The position numbers and the translations under genes are program-made. From contig JAEYQV010000137.1 in assembly GCA_023409835.1 (NCBI GenBank), positions 1-35,010 of the forward strand: a stretch of 35,010 nucleotides of DNA, given 5' to 3'. This DNA is from Bacillota bacterium. GTDB lineage: Bacteria; Bacillota; Clostridia; Lachnospirales; Lachnospiraceae. The notes beneath the pieces were generated by a model that did no database searches, was not told the origin of the DNA, and saw only the letters and a program-made list of their open reading frames with translations. Shown one piece after another: positions 1 through 7,432 of this stretch; position 1 is the stretch's first letter, and every line of letters begins with the position of its first letter.

Positions 1-2
1 TG

Positions 3-872
3 AGGTTCTTTGCCCTCATTGTAATCGCAATGCATGGCGGCTTTATATCCACTATAATTGCCGGAATCGTGATGAGTGCATTCCGGATTCTGTACTTAGG
101 ATTTCACTTTGGTTCCATATTGGGGGCTATCATAGTACTGTTTATGAGCTTGGTTTGTGGCATTATTGCTAAGCTTAAAATTTCAGAATATAAGAAATGG
201 CTTTTCATGAATACCGTTTCAATTTTTACGGTCAGTATTTATTTTATTATTACCTTAGCAAATGTCGGATTAATTCGGGATACCCTTCTGTACTTTTTAC
301 CCATATCGATTATTATGTCATTTATGGTTACCTATATTTCCAAGCATATTGAATTTACCAATAATCTATATCAGAAATATAAGATGGAATCTATGAAGGA
401 TTTCCTTACAGGCCTGGATAATGTCAGACGATTTGACAAGCTGATGAATCATATTTCAAACTCCATTACTGAGGGACAGATGCTAGCCCTGATGATGTTG
501 GACATAGACTATTTTAAGAAAATTAATGATACCTATGGGCACTCTACCGGAGATGATGTGCTGAGAGAATTATCAAAGCTAATCAGCGACACCTGTAAGA
601 ATGCCGATAGTACCTCAAGAATCGGAGGAGAAGAGTTCTGTGTCATATTACGGAATCAGAGCGCTTCTAAGGTTTTAAAGCTTGCCGAACAGATCAGAGG
701 CTTAGTAGAAAAGAGAAGCTTTACATCTCATAATATTAAGATGACGATCTCGATCGGTATAGCCGTCTACCCGGAAACCGTCAATTCCTTAGAGCATCTG
801 ATCGAGGAAGCAGATAAAGCTCTTTATTACTCCAAACGGAACGGAAGAAATAAAGTGTCAATAAATTCTTAA
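3..872 (+). CDS. Membrane-bound diguanylate cyclase, 5' end outside the window
   Basis: The C-terminal half is a GGDEF domain that should make cyclic di-GMP from two GTP. Visible motifs are DFLTGLDNVRRF, MLDIDYFKKINDTYGH and the active-site variant GGEEF inside RIGGEEFCVIL. The product-inhibition site, normally RxxD five residues before GGEEF, reads KNAD, so feedback control may be weakened. The N-terminal part has at least three hydrophobic segments and begins with HGGFISTIIAGIVMSAFR, which resembles a 5TM-LYT sensor domain. The frame is open to the left edge, so the ATG at 30 is probably internal and the gene starts upstream. It ends alone before a lipoprotein gene; no c-di-GMP effector is seen nearby. 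Confidence 0.88.
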   Translation, partial: RFFALIVIAMHGGFISTIIAGIVMSAFRILYLGFHFGSILGAIIVLFMSLVCGIIAKLKISEYKKWLFMNTVSIFTVSIYFIITLANVGLIRDTLLYFLPISIIMSFMVTYISKHIEFTNNLYQKYKMESMKDFLTGLDNVRRFDKLMNHISNSITEGQMLALMMLDIDYFKKINDTYGHSTGDDVLRELSKLISDTCKNADSTSRIGGEEFCVILRNQSASKVLKLAEQIRGLVEKRSFTSHNIKMTISIGIAVYPETVNSLEHLIEEADKALYYSKRNGRNKVSINS

Positions 873-1008
873 AATGGGAACCTTTCTCTCTATTTACACG
901 TCTAATGGTTGTAAATGCTTAAAAATCATCTAGATGGAACCGGCTAATAGACACTTGAGTTGGTATAGCTCAATCACTGAGCTGTAAATAGTAGAATGGA
1001 GGTTATTT

Positions 1009-1842
1009 ATGAAGAAAAAGATAATTATTAAGGTACTTACAGTTGCAGCTACAATAGCAATGCTTTCCGGTTGTTCGCCCTCAGGAACTGTTATAACGAC
1101 TCCTGATAAAGCTCAGGAGGTAGATACGATAAACGATACCGATGAAGAGAAGGATGATTCGGCTGTGGTAGTCAAGGAAGAAACGAATCAGACTCCGGTA
1201 CAGGGAATTACCGTGAATCAGATTGATTTTGAGGTTATGGACCCAACCACTCTTTCTGAACAGATGATAGTTGATATTGAAGCTTTAAAGGTACAGAAGG
1301 GCTATGAATTCTGGCAGCAGGAGGACGGCTCCTTTATCATCCTGATCAGTTCGGGTGAAAAAAATACAGGTGGATATGCAATTGAAGTGAAATCTATGGA
1401 AGACAATGAGGGTATGACAGTGATTTCCGTAGTGGAAGCAGAACCGGAAGGTGATATGAATGCCCAGGTAATATCCTATCCTTATGTGGTAGTGAAGGCC
1501 TCCGGCATAACGGACCGTTTCAGCGTGCTTGACCAGAACCGGAATGAGTTCTCAAGGCTGTCCCTGGATGCAACTGTACCTGCGGGCTCGGAGGAAGGCG
1601 GTTTGAACGATACCGTTCTGAGAGTGGATCCGGAATACCTGAAACCGGTTGTCGGTATATATCAGGGCCTGATGGATAACCATACAATCGAAGTCTTGAT
1701 TGGAGAGGTTGCTACTTCATACACAGCAGATGATATGGCTGAGATTGTGAAGGGAATTGAGAAGGGAGATAAGGTTGAGATTACAACGACAGTATCCCCC
1801 AGTGACCAGATTCTTGTTGAGAGTATTAAGAAGGTCGATTAA
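1009..1842 (+). CDS. Lipoprotein with PrcB C-terminal-like domain
   Basis: This 277-residue protein begins with a lipoprotein signal peptide ending in the lipobox LSGC (Cys22), followed by an acidic, Thr/Asp-rich linker to about residue 65. The middle part, with SSGEKNTGGYAIEVKSM and YPYVVVKASG, matches the pattern of the PrcB_C domain (GEK-TGGY-I ... YPY-VVK), found in secreted or lipid-anchored proteins of Firmicutes and first named from a protease complex subunit of Treponema. The last 80 residues are not recognised. The start follows a GGAGG site (997-1001 region). The function is unknown; attachment to the outer face of the membrane is inferred from the lipobox. No operon partner is evident. 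Confidence 0.75.
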   Translation: MKKKIIIKVLTVAATIAMLSGCSPSGTVITTPDKAQEVDTINDTDEEKDDSAVVVKEETNQTPVQGITVNQIDFEVMDPTTLSEQMIVDIEALKVQKGYEFWQQEDGSFIILISSGEKNTGGYAIEVKSMEDNEGMTVISVVEAEPEGDMNAQVISYPYVVVKASGITDRFSVLDQNRNEFSRLSLDATVPAGSEEGGLNDTVLRVDPEYLKPVVGIYQGLMDNHTIEVLIGEVATSYTADDMAEIVKGIEKGDKVEITTTVSPSDQILVESIKKVD

Positions 1843-1879
1843 TTGTCGATTAATGATAGAATGTAGATTATTTCTATTA

Positions 1880-1908
1880 TTGCATTATAAAATACAATCT
1901 GTTATAAT
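1880..1908 (+). promoter_or_regulatory. Sigma-A type promoter for the PII gene leader
   Basis: TTGCAT (1880-1885) and a perfect TATAAT (1903-1908) are separated by 17 bases. Transcription would start near 1915, giving a leader of about 275 bases before the PII start codon. The promoter before the aminotransferase at 9961 has the same hexamers and spacing. Confidence 0.7.
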
Positions 1909-1945
1909 CACAAATCATAATTAATAAAATATAATATAATAATCA

Positions 1946-1999
1946 AAGGCGATTTGAAGGATGAGAAATCATCTATCAAGTTGCCTTCTTTTATTTTAT
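1946..1999 (+). terminator. First hairpin with U-rich tail in the PII leader
   Basis: Arms 1946-1957 and 1976-1987 pair over 12 positions including G-U pairs. Nested inside is GATGA-GAAA-TCATC (1960-1973). A U-rich run CTTTTATTTTA follows. It lies about 30 bases after the predicted transcription start, so it fits an early attenuator rather than the end of the lipoprotein gene. Confidence 0.6.
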
Positions 2000-2000
2000 G

Positions 2001-2063
2001 ACAAGTGAAACGATTTATCGTTACAGCTTTTTAGCGGTTGGCTGCCAACGGCAGACAATCCGG
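2001..2063 (+). promoter_or_regulatory. Leader RNA element, copy 1 (hairpin plus conserved 30-nt hairpin)
   Basis: The 5' half starts ACAAGTG and forms AACGA-TTTA-TCGTT (2009-2022). The conserved 30-nt core at 2034-2063 starts GCGGTTGG and ends CAATCCGG. It folds as CGG/CCG, UUG/CAA and CTGCC/GGCAG arms with a G-A apposition and the loop AAC. The same core occurs at 9910, 11549 and 14803. No riboswitch family I know matches; the role is inferred to be regulatory from position and repetition. Confidence 0.6.
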
Positions 2064-2090
2064 GTTTCCGAATAGTTCCTTTGTTAGGAC

Positions 2091-2131
2091 AAAAGTGTCT
2101 GGGATGCTCGCCACGTCTTCAGGCACTTTTT
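2091..2131 (+). terminator. Second terminator in the PII leader
   Basis: AAAAGTGTCTG (2091-2101) pairs with CAGGCACTTTT (2120-2130), followed by a T run. An alternative hairpin GACA-AAAG-TGTC (2088-2099) would use part of the 5' arm, so a terminator/antiterminator switch is possible. It lies between element copy 1 and the PII ribosome site. Confidence 0.65.
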
Positions 2132-2190
2132 AGTATTCCAGTCTTTCAATTACCAACTAAGCTATAATAAGAAGAAGGGAGTTTATAAGA

Positions 2191-2553
2191 GTGATTAAAA
2201 TAGAAGCAATCATCAGAGAAGAAAAATATGAAGATGTTAAGGCGGCGCTAAATGATATTGATGTTCACGAAATTACGGTTTCCCAGGTAATAGGCAGCGG
2301 TGTTCAGAAAGGGTATAACGGGATTGTCAGAGGCTCCAAGGTGGACGTGAATATGCTTCCAAAGATAAAATTCGAAATTTTAGTACCCACGCAGGCGTCT
2401 GCAGACGACACCGTTGAGGCAATCCGTAAAGCGGCCTTAACCTGGAATTATGGGGACGGAAAGACATTTGTATACGATTTCAGGGATACAATCCGGAGCA
2501 GAACAGGCCAGCATGGTGACGAGGCAATCCACCACGAGCAGAAGGTTTTTTAA
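2191..2553 (+). CDS. PII family nitrogen regulatory protein
   Basis: A 120-residue PII signal protein of the GlnB/GlnK type, which senses 2-oxoglutarate and ATP/ADP and signals nitrogen status to partner proteins. It has the family frame: MIKIEAIIR at the start, ITVSQVIGSGVQKG, LPKIKFEILVP, GDGKTFV (B loop) and IRSRTG (C loop). Gln39 and Lys58, used for ligand binding in the family, are present. The T-loop reads RGSKVDVN, so the uridylylated Tyr51 is Val; control by GlnD-type uridylylation is therefore not expected. No amtB is adjacent. The start codon is GTG with an AAGGGAG site about ten bases upstream. Regulation is probably through the long leader (1909-2190) with two terminators and a repeated hairpin element. 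Confidence 0.88.
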   Translation: MIKIEAIIREEKYEDVKAALNDIDVHEITVSQVIGSGVQKGYNGIVRGSKVDVNMLPKIKFEILVPTQASADDTVEAIRKAALTWNYGDGKTFVYDFRDTIRSRTGQHGDEAIHHEQKVF

Positions 2554-2654
2554 TTACAAGGAATACGGATAGTTAAGTATAATTCTTAGGGCATACTGTT
2601 TGACAATACATAGTAGTGATGCTATGCTCAATATGCTACTGTATAATGAAAATA

Positions 2655-2875
2655 ATGGAAGCAAACCTATCAACAATCGTCAAAAAATCGAAACTTGGGG
2701 GGATGCGGAATGAATTATTTGCATCGTTTGAACCATAGCTTCTGCCGAAGCAGATACTCTGCCCATTCTGTAAGAAAGAATGTGATATGATGAACCAAAA
2801 TGTCCCTTCTGCGGGCATAAATTTGTTAATCAGGAGAGAATATACAATGAAAGTATAAAAATGGTACGAAAGTAA
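2655..2875 (+). pseudogene. Broken small double zinc-ribbon protein gene
   Basis: From the ATG at 2655 the frame reads through a TAG at 2736-2738 into LCPFCKKECD (2757 onward). Near 2785 the reading must shift to another frame, which continues EPKCPFCGHKFVNQERIYN and stops at 2875. Joined, this gives a protein of about 70 residues with two CPFC knuckles, as in small zinc-ribbon proteins. Two lesions (one stop, one frameshift) and no clear ribosome site suggest decay, although sequencing error cannot be excluded. The function is unknown. Confidence 0.4.
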
Positions 2876-2949
2876 TATTCAGAAAGCAGGTTTATAAATG
2901 GAAATATATGCTGAACTAAGGAGCTGCTTTTGAAAGAATGGAGGTTAAT

Positions 2950-3489
2950 ATGAATTTTGCAAGACTTGAAACGATTCTCTGCGACACTGTAAAGGAGGAG
3001 CAGATTAAGCTTGGTTATGAGAAGGAGACGATCCGGTTATATTACCCGATGAACTCCCTGGTGAATATTCTGGAGGACAATATCCCGGATACGACTTGGA
3101 TGGACAAGGCTTTGGGAGAATTTGCAGACCTGGTGCAGGGAAGGCTCGGAAGAATTACGATCTCCCATTCCGGGGATAGATATTGTCTTCTTGTTCCTCC
3201 GGAAGGTGCTGCCTATGTACATCAGGTATATGGCAGTAATCCATTTCTGGAGGCATTTATTAATGCAATCAGAAATCACGAATGTACGCTGGAACAATTA
3301 TTGAACATATTCCGTTCCTATTCAGATAGGGTAGTATGTGAGAGGAGCCCGGTGGAGGATTTTGATTATGTCCTTTATTTTCAAGATGGTAAGAAGGATG
3401 ATTATCGCTACTGTGTGAAATTTGAAGGAGGACATACAACATACCATAGATTTTTAAGAAGGGATTATGAGGATTTGCTGGAGTCTTGA
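2950..3489 (+). CDS. DUF3877 family protein
   Basis: A soluble protein of 179 residues with the pattern I associate with DUF3877 of Firmicutes: KEEQIKLGYEKETIRLYYP near the start, a middle with YCLLVPPEGAAYVH, and the C-terminal YRYCVKFEGGHTTYHRF and DYEDLL. No catalytic motif is recognised and the function of the family is not known. I place the start at 2950 because GGAGG at 2940-2944 sits five bases before it; an in-frame ATG at 2938 overlaps that ribosome site. It ends just before a bidirectional terminator shared with the opposing gene. Confidence 0.75.
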   Translation: MNFARLETILCDTVKEEQIKLGYEKETIRLYYPMNSLVNILEDNIPDTTWMDKALGEFADLVQGRLGRITISHSGDRYCLLVPPEGAAYVHQVYGSNPFLEAFINAIRNHECTLEQLLNIFRSYSDRVVCERSPVEDFDYVLYFQDGKKDDYRYCVKFEGGHTTYHRFLRRDYEDLLES

Positions 3490-3493
3490 TGAG

Positions 3494-3520
3494 GGAACCC
3501 CGTAAGGGGTTCCATTTGTT
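3494..3520. terminator. Bidirectional terminator between convergent genes
   Basis: Perfect 8-bp stem GGAACCCC (3494-3501) / GGGGTTCC (3506-3513) with loop GTAA, followed by ATTTGTTTTA. It separates the DUF3877 gene from the YczE-type gene on the other strand. Confidence 0.85.
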
Positions 3521-4198
3521 TTATGTATCTTCTTCCTTATGCATATTCTGTGAGGGCTTGAATAGCTTAAGGATGGTCTGATCCAGGGTCTCATGCTGAA
3601 GCTTGGTTGCATCGAACTTTAAGATGCGGAAGGTGATCTGAACACAGAAGCCGATTGCTAAGGCAGAGATAATAGTACCGACACCAATCATACCGCCCAG
3701 TCTCCAGCCGACTAATACAGCAATCAATTCAATCGTTCCCCGGCATATACCTACCGGAAGTCCGGTTTTCCTTGTGAGAGCTACCATCAGGCTGTCCCGC
3801 GGACCGGCTCCAAATGCAGAACCGATATAATAGTAGGAAGCCAGGGCTATGATAAATAACCCAAACACATCCATGAGGATGCCAACTGCGTAAATCTCTG
3901 CTTTCGGAATAATCGGAATACTAAGCAGCAAATCCATAAAGACCCCGATCAGCACCATGTTCAGCAGAGTGCCTAAGCCCAGTTTTTCTCCCAATAATAC
4001 GGTAACGATACAGATGATTAAGCCGGTCAGTATGGATACCGTGCCGATGCTGAAGCCGATCTGGTTTGCCACACCGACGTGGAAGACATCCCAAGGTGCA
4101 AATCCGATGTTAGCTTTCATAGTAACCACAATTCCGAGTGCATATAGGAAAAGCCCCCAGATTAATCGTAATAAGCGGATATAGAAATTCTTTTTCAT
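3521..4198 (-). CDS. YczE/YitT-like integral membrane protein
   Basis: A 225-residue membrane protein with about five or six hydrophobic segments. The start MKKNFYIRLLRLIWGLFLYALGIVVTMKANIGFAPWDVF and the internal GSAFGAGPRDSLMVAL and GLPVGICRGTIE motifs are typical of the YczE-type (COG2364) proteins of Firmicutes. These are often annotated as predicted membrane protein or YitT family; their transport role is unproven. The C-terminal tail (KLFKPSQNMHKEEDT) is charged and probably cytoplasmic. AGAGG precedes the ATG. A near-consensus promoter lies at 4251-4278 on the minus strand, so it is a single-gene unit. Confidence 0.8.
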   Translation of the reverse strand: MKKNFYIRLLRLIWGLFLYALGIVVTMKANIGFAPWDVFHVGVANQIGFSIGTVSILTGLIICIVTVLLGEKLGLGTLLNMVLIGVFMDLLLSIPIIPKAEIYAVGILMDVFGLFIIALASYYYIGSAFGAGPRDSLMVALTRKTGLPVGICRGTIELIAVLVGWRLGGMIGVGTIISALAIGFCVQITFRILKFDATKLQHETLDQTILKLFKPSQNMHKEEDT

Positions 4199-4250
4199 AG
4201 GTTCCTCTCTGTCAAACGACTATATGTAATGTTAAAAAGTGTTAATCACC

Positions 4251-4278
4251 ATTATAGTGATATCCGATAGGATGTCAA
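4251..4278 (-). promoter_or_regulatory. Near-consensus sigma-A promoter for the YczE-type gene
   Basis: On the minus strand TTGACA (4273-4278) and TATAAT (4251-4256) are separated by 16 bases. Both hexamers are perfect consensus. The predicted start is about 45 bases upstream of the ATG at 4198. Confidence 0.75.
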
Positions 4279-4348
4279 CAACTTAATTAATTATAAAATA
4301 TACCGATAAATGTGGCATAGATAGAAGGATATAGTATTTTACGGTAAA

Positions 4349-4717
4349 ATGCAGAGCATATGGGAGTTGAGAGTGGAGGAAGCGAAGGCGGGGATTGCCG
4401 GTGAGAACCAGGCGATTGAGTCAATCAAGCTGTCACGATTAAAGTCCCATCCGATGACAGACGCTCAGAAGAAGGAGGAGGAAATTCTGGAGGCTTCCGT
4501 CAAGGAGCTTGCAGGGATTATCCTGTCCGAAGCCAAGGACCATATCGAGGAAGAGCTGGAGAAGAATAAGGAAGAAGCGGAAGATAAAAAGGAACAGGAG
4601 GATAATACCCGCATGATTGAGCAAGAAGATATGATTCGTGAACTGAAAAACATCATTGCAAAGAATAAACTACTGGATGAGGATGCTAAGGGAATCGTAT
4701 TGGATGAACAGGTATAG
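4349..4717 (+). CDS. Hypothetical charged coiled-coil protein
   Basis: I do not recognise this protein. The 122 residues are strongly charged, with a Glu/Lys-rich stretch from about residue 64 to 95 (HIEEELEKNKEEAEDKKEQ and after) that should form a helix or coiled coil. There is no signal peptide or membrane segment. No good ribosome site precedes the ATG at 4349, and the frame is open for a further 24 bases upstream, so it could be the remaining part of a longer decayed gene. A strong terminator follows at 4778. Confidence 0.45.
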   Translation: MQSIWELRVEEAKAGIAGENQAIESIKLSRLKSHPMTDAQKKEEEILEASVKELAGIILSEAKDHIEEELEKNKEEAEDKKEQEDNTRMIEQEDMIRELKNIIAKNKLLDEDAKGIVLDEQV

Positions 4718-4777
4718 ATCACTACGGAAGCTGCCACTAACTCTTAGGAAGTAGCTGCCTCTGCTTAGGAAAAATAT

Positions 4778-4845
4778 AAAACCCTGAATTAGACTGCCTG
4801 TATCGGAATAATGGACCGACGGGTCTGATAATTCAGGGTTTTTTG
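4778..4845. terminator. Strong terminator with 14-bp perfect outer stem
   Basis: AAAACCCTGAATTA (4778-4791) pairs exactly with TAATTCAGGGTTTT (4829-4842), and T and A runs on the two sides let it work in both directions. It separates the coiled-coil gene from the yqeY remnant on the opposite strand. Confidence 0.85.
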
Positions 4846-4931
4846 CTGTTTGTTTTTCTACTCACAGGGAGCTTATCCTATGGGGCCGGGGCATACAGTT
4901 CTATATGCACGGTTACTATTGATACAACATA

Positions 4932-5368
4932 TTATTTACACAGTTCTCCGACTACCTGGTTGATTGCCTTACCATCTGCCTTACCCTTCAGATCCACCAT
5001 AACGCTCTTCATGATCAATCCCTTGTTCTTGGTGGCAACTGCCTCTGAAAATTTATCAAGGATAAAGGCCCTGATCTCCTCCTCAGACATCATAGCGGGG
5101 GCATATTCCTTTATGACCTCATAGGTTGCCTGATAGGAAGCCTTCAATTCGGCTCTTTCTGCCGGACAGGTTTCCACCTGCTCATTAACCAGCTTCAATT
5201 CCTTTAATATCGCACGATTTACCACATCCTCCGGAATATCGTACGACAGCCTTCATCAATCGCCATCTTCTTCACTGCGGATACCAAAGTGGAGATGGCA
5301 TCCTTGCGTACCTTATCCCTGGCTTTCATTGCAGCAATCATATCCTTTTGCAGTTGTTCCATTTGCAT
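4932..5368 (-). pseudogene. yqeY: YqeY/GatB-domain protein, frameshifted
   Basis: On the minus strand a GGAGG site is followed by ATG at 5368 and the reading MQMEQLQKDMIAAMKARDK, then DAISTLVSAVKKMAIDEG, the usual N-terminal helix of YqeY proteins. This frame stops soon after. The rest lies in another frame: IPEDVVNRAILKELKLVNE through APAMMSEEEIRAFI to KGKADGKAINQVVGELCK, which is the family's C-terminal GatB/YqeY part. The break is near 5249-5260 and needs a gain of one or loss of two bases. The joined length of about 146 residues fits intact YqeY. The family is linked to tRNA-dependent amidotransferases, role unclear. It is either a recent pseudogene or a sequence error. Confidence 0.75.
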
Positions 5369-5658
5369 AATAAACACCTCCGATGATCCATATCTTATAA
5401 TCTATTATTCCAACCTCCATACCGGAACTGCCGATATAGTCTCTTGTCAACAAACAGTATAGGGGAATCGTTCCGAATTATCAATATTTTTTTATAATTA
5501 TATAACTATTATACAGTAAGGAAGACTAGTAAACGTTCCTTACCAATTATTTTCAAATACATATTGTCTTTCATGGGGTGCGGATGGTAAGATATGGTTG
5601 TGCTGTGATACGATTGATAAGTCTTTATATACTATATATGAGGAAGGGGTACGAATCC

Positions 5659-6441
5659 ATGGAGAATAAATTTCTGGAAGACTATTATAATAACTATGAT
5701 GAGGATGGCCGTCTCCTAAGAAGATACTGTTCTGTGGAATTCCTGACGACAACCAGGTATATTGACCGATACCTTCAGGAGGGAATGAAGCTTCTGGAGG
5801 TTGGGGCTGCAACCGGAAGATACTCCCTGCATTATGCCGATATGGGATACCAGGTGGAAGCGGTGGAGCTGGTGGAGCATAATATTGAGATCTTCCGGAG
5901 TAATATTACTGCGGGCAGGAAGGTCAGGGTTACTCAAGGGAATGCCTGTGATCTTCGTATGTTCGAGGATGACAGCTTCGATATGACACTGGTTCTGGGG
6001 CCGATGTATCATCTGTTTGATTTGGAGGATAAGAAGAAAGCCATTGGAGAAGCACTCCGGGTCACAAAGCCGGGAGGGTATCTATATGTAGCGTTTATAA
6101 TGAATGATGCGGTTATTCTTAATTGGGGACTGAAGGCAGGGAATCTGGCGAAGGGAATGAAACAGGGATTCATAACGGAGGATTTCCATTGTGTCGGTAC
6201 ACCGGAGATGGTATTTGAAATGTCCACAGTGAAGGATATCCGGGAACTGATGGAGGACTTTCCGGTGGATCGAATCCATATGGTAGCCTCGGACGGTATG
6301 ACGAATCTCTTCCGGGAGCAGATTGAAGAAGCGGACGAGGAGCTCTTCCAAGCCTGGCTGCAATACCATTACTGCACCTGTGAACGGGAGGATCTGATTG
6401 GCTTCAGTAACCATGGCTTATACATAGGAAGGAAGCGTTGA
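5659..6441 (+). CDS. Class I SAM-dependent methyltransferase
   Basis: A 260-residue Rossmann-type methyltransferase. Motif I is LLEVGAATGRYSLHYA (near residue 48), motif II ends in VEAVELVEHNI, followed by GNACDLRMFEDDSFDMTLVLGPMYHL and the motif III region EALRVTKPGGYLYVAF. The substrate cannot be told; the fold is used for small molecules, proteins and RNA. I chose ATG 5659 because AGGAAGGGG (5641-5649) lies nine bases before it, while the longer frame from 5578 has no such site and does not resemble the family. It stands alone; the 290 bases before it hold only AT-rich sequence and no clear promoter. Confidence 0.82.
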   Translation: MENKFLEDYYNNYDEDGRLLRRYCSVEFLTTTRYIDRYLQEGMKLLEVGAATGRYSLHYADMGYQVEAVELVEHNIEIFRSNITAGRKVRVTQGNACDLRMFEDDSFDMTLVLGPMYHLFDLEDKKKAIGEALRVTKPGGYLYVAFIMNDAVILNWGLKAGNLAKGMKQGFITEDFHCVGTPEMVFEMSTVKDIRELMEDFPVDRIHMVASDGMTNLFREQIEEADEELFQAWLQYHYCTCEREDLIGFSNHGLYIGRKR

Positions 6442-6581
6442 ACATACGTTACAAGGATAGCTGTTGATATTTACACCGGCTAAAATTACATCAGAAGGTC
6501 AGCGAAGGACCTGATTACAGGCCATAGCTGGTTTTCTCAAATAATGCAGGTAAGATAGTAAATAATTTGGGGGAGTTTTGC

Positions 6582-7295
6582 ATGAAGAAAACTTCGATGT
6601 TTCTTATTTTAATTATTTTAATGAGTGCATATAGACCTGTCATTCATTATTTGCTTCCGGAGCTGGGAGAATATGAAACAACCTTGCTAAGGAAAGCTTT
6701 GCAGGCCGGGACAGTCATAGCTTTCATTACGAAAGCGGGGATGTGGGATAAGGTTGGAGGCTTAAGGAAGATTTCAAAAAGCAGCTTGCTTCTTATACTA
6801 CCGGTCTTTCTCCTATCCTTTTGTACATATCTGTATGGTGTAAAGGTTACATTCGTATGGGATATCCTGATTCTTATACCGATTACCCTGTTAATCGGTG
6901 TGATTGAAGAGCTGGAATTCCGAGGAGTAATCTATACCTATCTGGAGCAGGAAGGGACGGTTATCAAAATTATGCTTTCCTCTCTGCTGTTCGGCTTGGT
7001 TCATCTGCTGAATTTATTTTATACCCGGGATTTGTTGGGCGTTATAGTACAGATGATCTTTGCAACCGGTATAGGAATGATATTTGCTGTGGTTAGGCAC
7101 AAAACTAATCTGATACTACCGCAGATTCTAATGCATGCCCTGTGGGACTTTAATCAGAAGATGACTAATAACAATTCCTCGGAGCCCGTTGTTGATATTA
7201 TTAATTACTCCTCACTGGCACTGGTGATACTTTATGGGTGTTTTATGGTATACTGGGTAAGGAAAGAGAAGAAGCCTGCTTTGGAAATATCATAA
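6582..7295 (+). CDS. CPBP family intramembrane glutamic endopeptidase
   Basis: A membrane protein of 237 residues with the three CPBP (Abi) motifs: EELEFRGVIY (EExxxR), FGLVHLLN (FxxxH) and HALWDFNQ (HxxxN/D type). The family contains CAAX-type prenyl proteases and proteins for bacteriocin self-immunity or protein maturation. The start at 6582 follows GGGGGAG; a TTG fifteen bases upstream lies inside that site. About seven hydrophobic segments are visible, and the C terminus is basic (VRKEKKPALEIS). No bacteriocin-like gene is seen next to it, so its substrate is unknown. Confidence 0.85.
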   Translation: MKKTSMFLILIILMSAYRPVIHYLLPELGEYETTLLRKALQAGTVIAFITKAGMWDKVGGLRKISKSSLLLILPVFLLSFCTYLYGVKVTFVWDILILIPITLLIGVIEELEFRGVIYTYLEQEGTVIKIMLSSLLFGLVHLLNLFYTRDLLGVIVQMIFATGIGMIFAVVRHKTNLILPQILMHALWDFNQKMTNNNSSEPVVDIINYSSLALVILYGCFMVYWVRKEKKPALEIS

Positions 7296-7432
7296 TGTTA
7301 AATAGAGGAAAGCAATCCGTGTATGGGGCTAAGACAACAGATTCTGGATTTAAAACCATCCGCCGAACTATCGGCTCGCAATTTGTGATTAACATAATAG
7401 TGATATAGTATGAAGGAGCTAAGAGAAACAAC

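Noticed and set aside
2001..2131. T-box or known riboswitch in the PII leader
   Set aside because: No T-box sequence (UGGNACCGCG) or conserved core of the glycine, guanidine, THF, preQ1 or purine classes was found.
2736..2738. In-frame TAG read as pyrrolysine in the zinc-ribbon gene
   Set aside because: A second lesion (frameshift) is needed in the same short gene and nothing suggests a pyrrolysine system, so decay or error is simpler.
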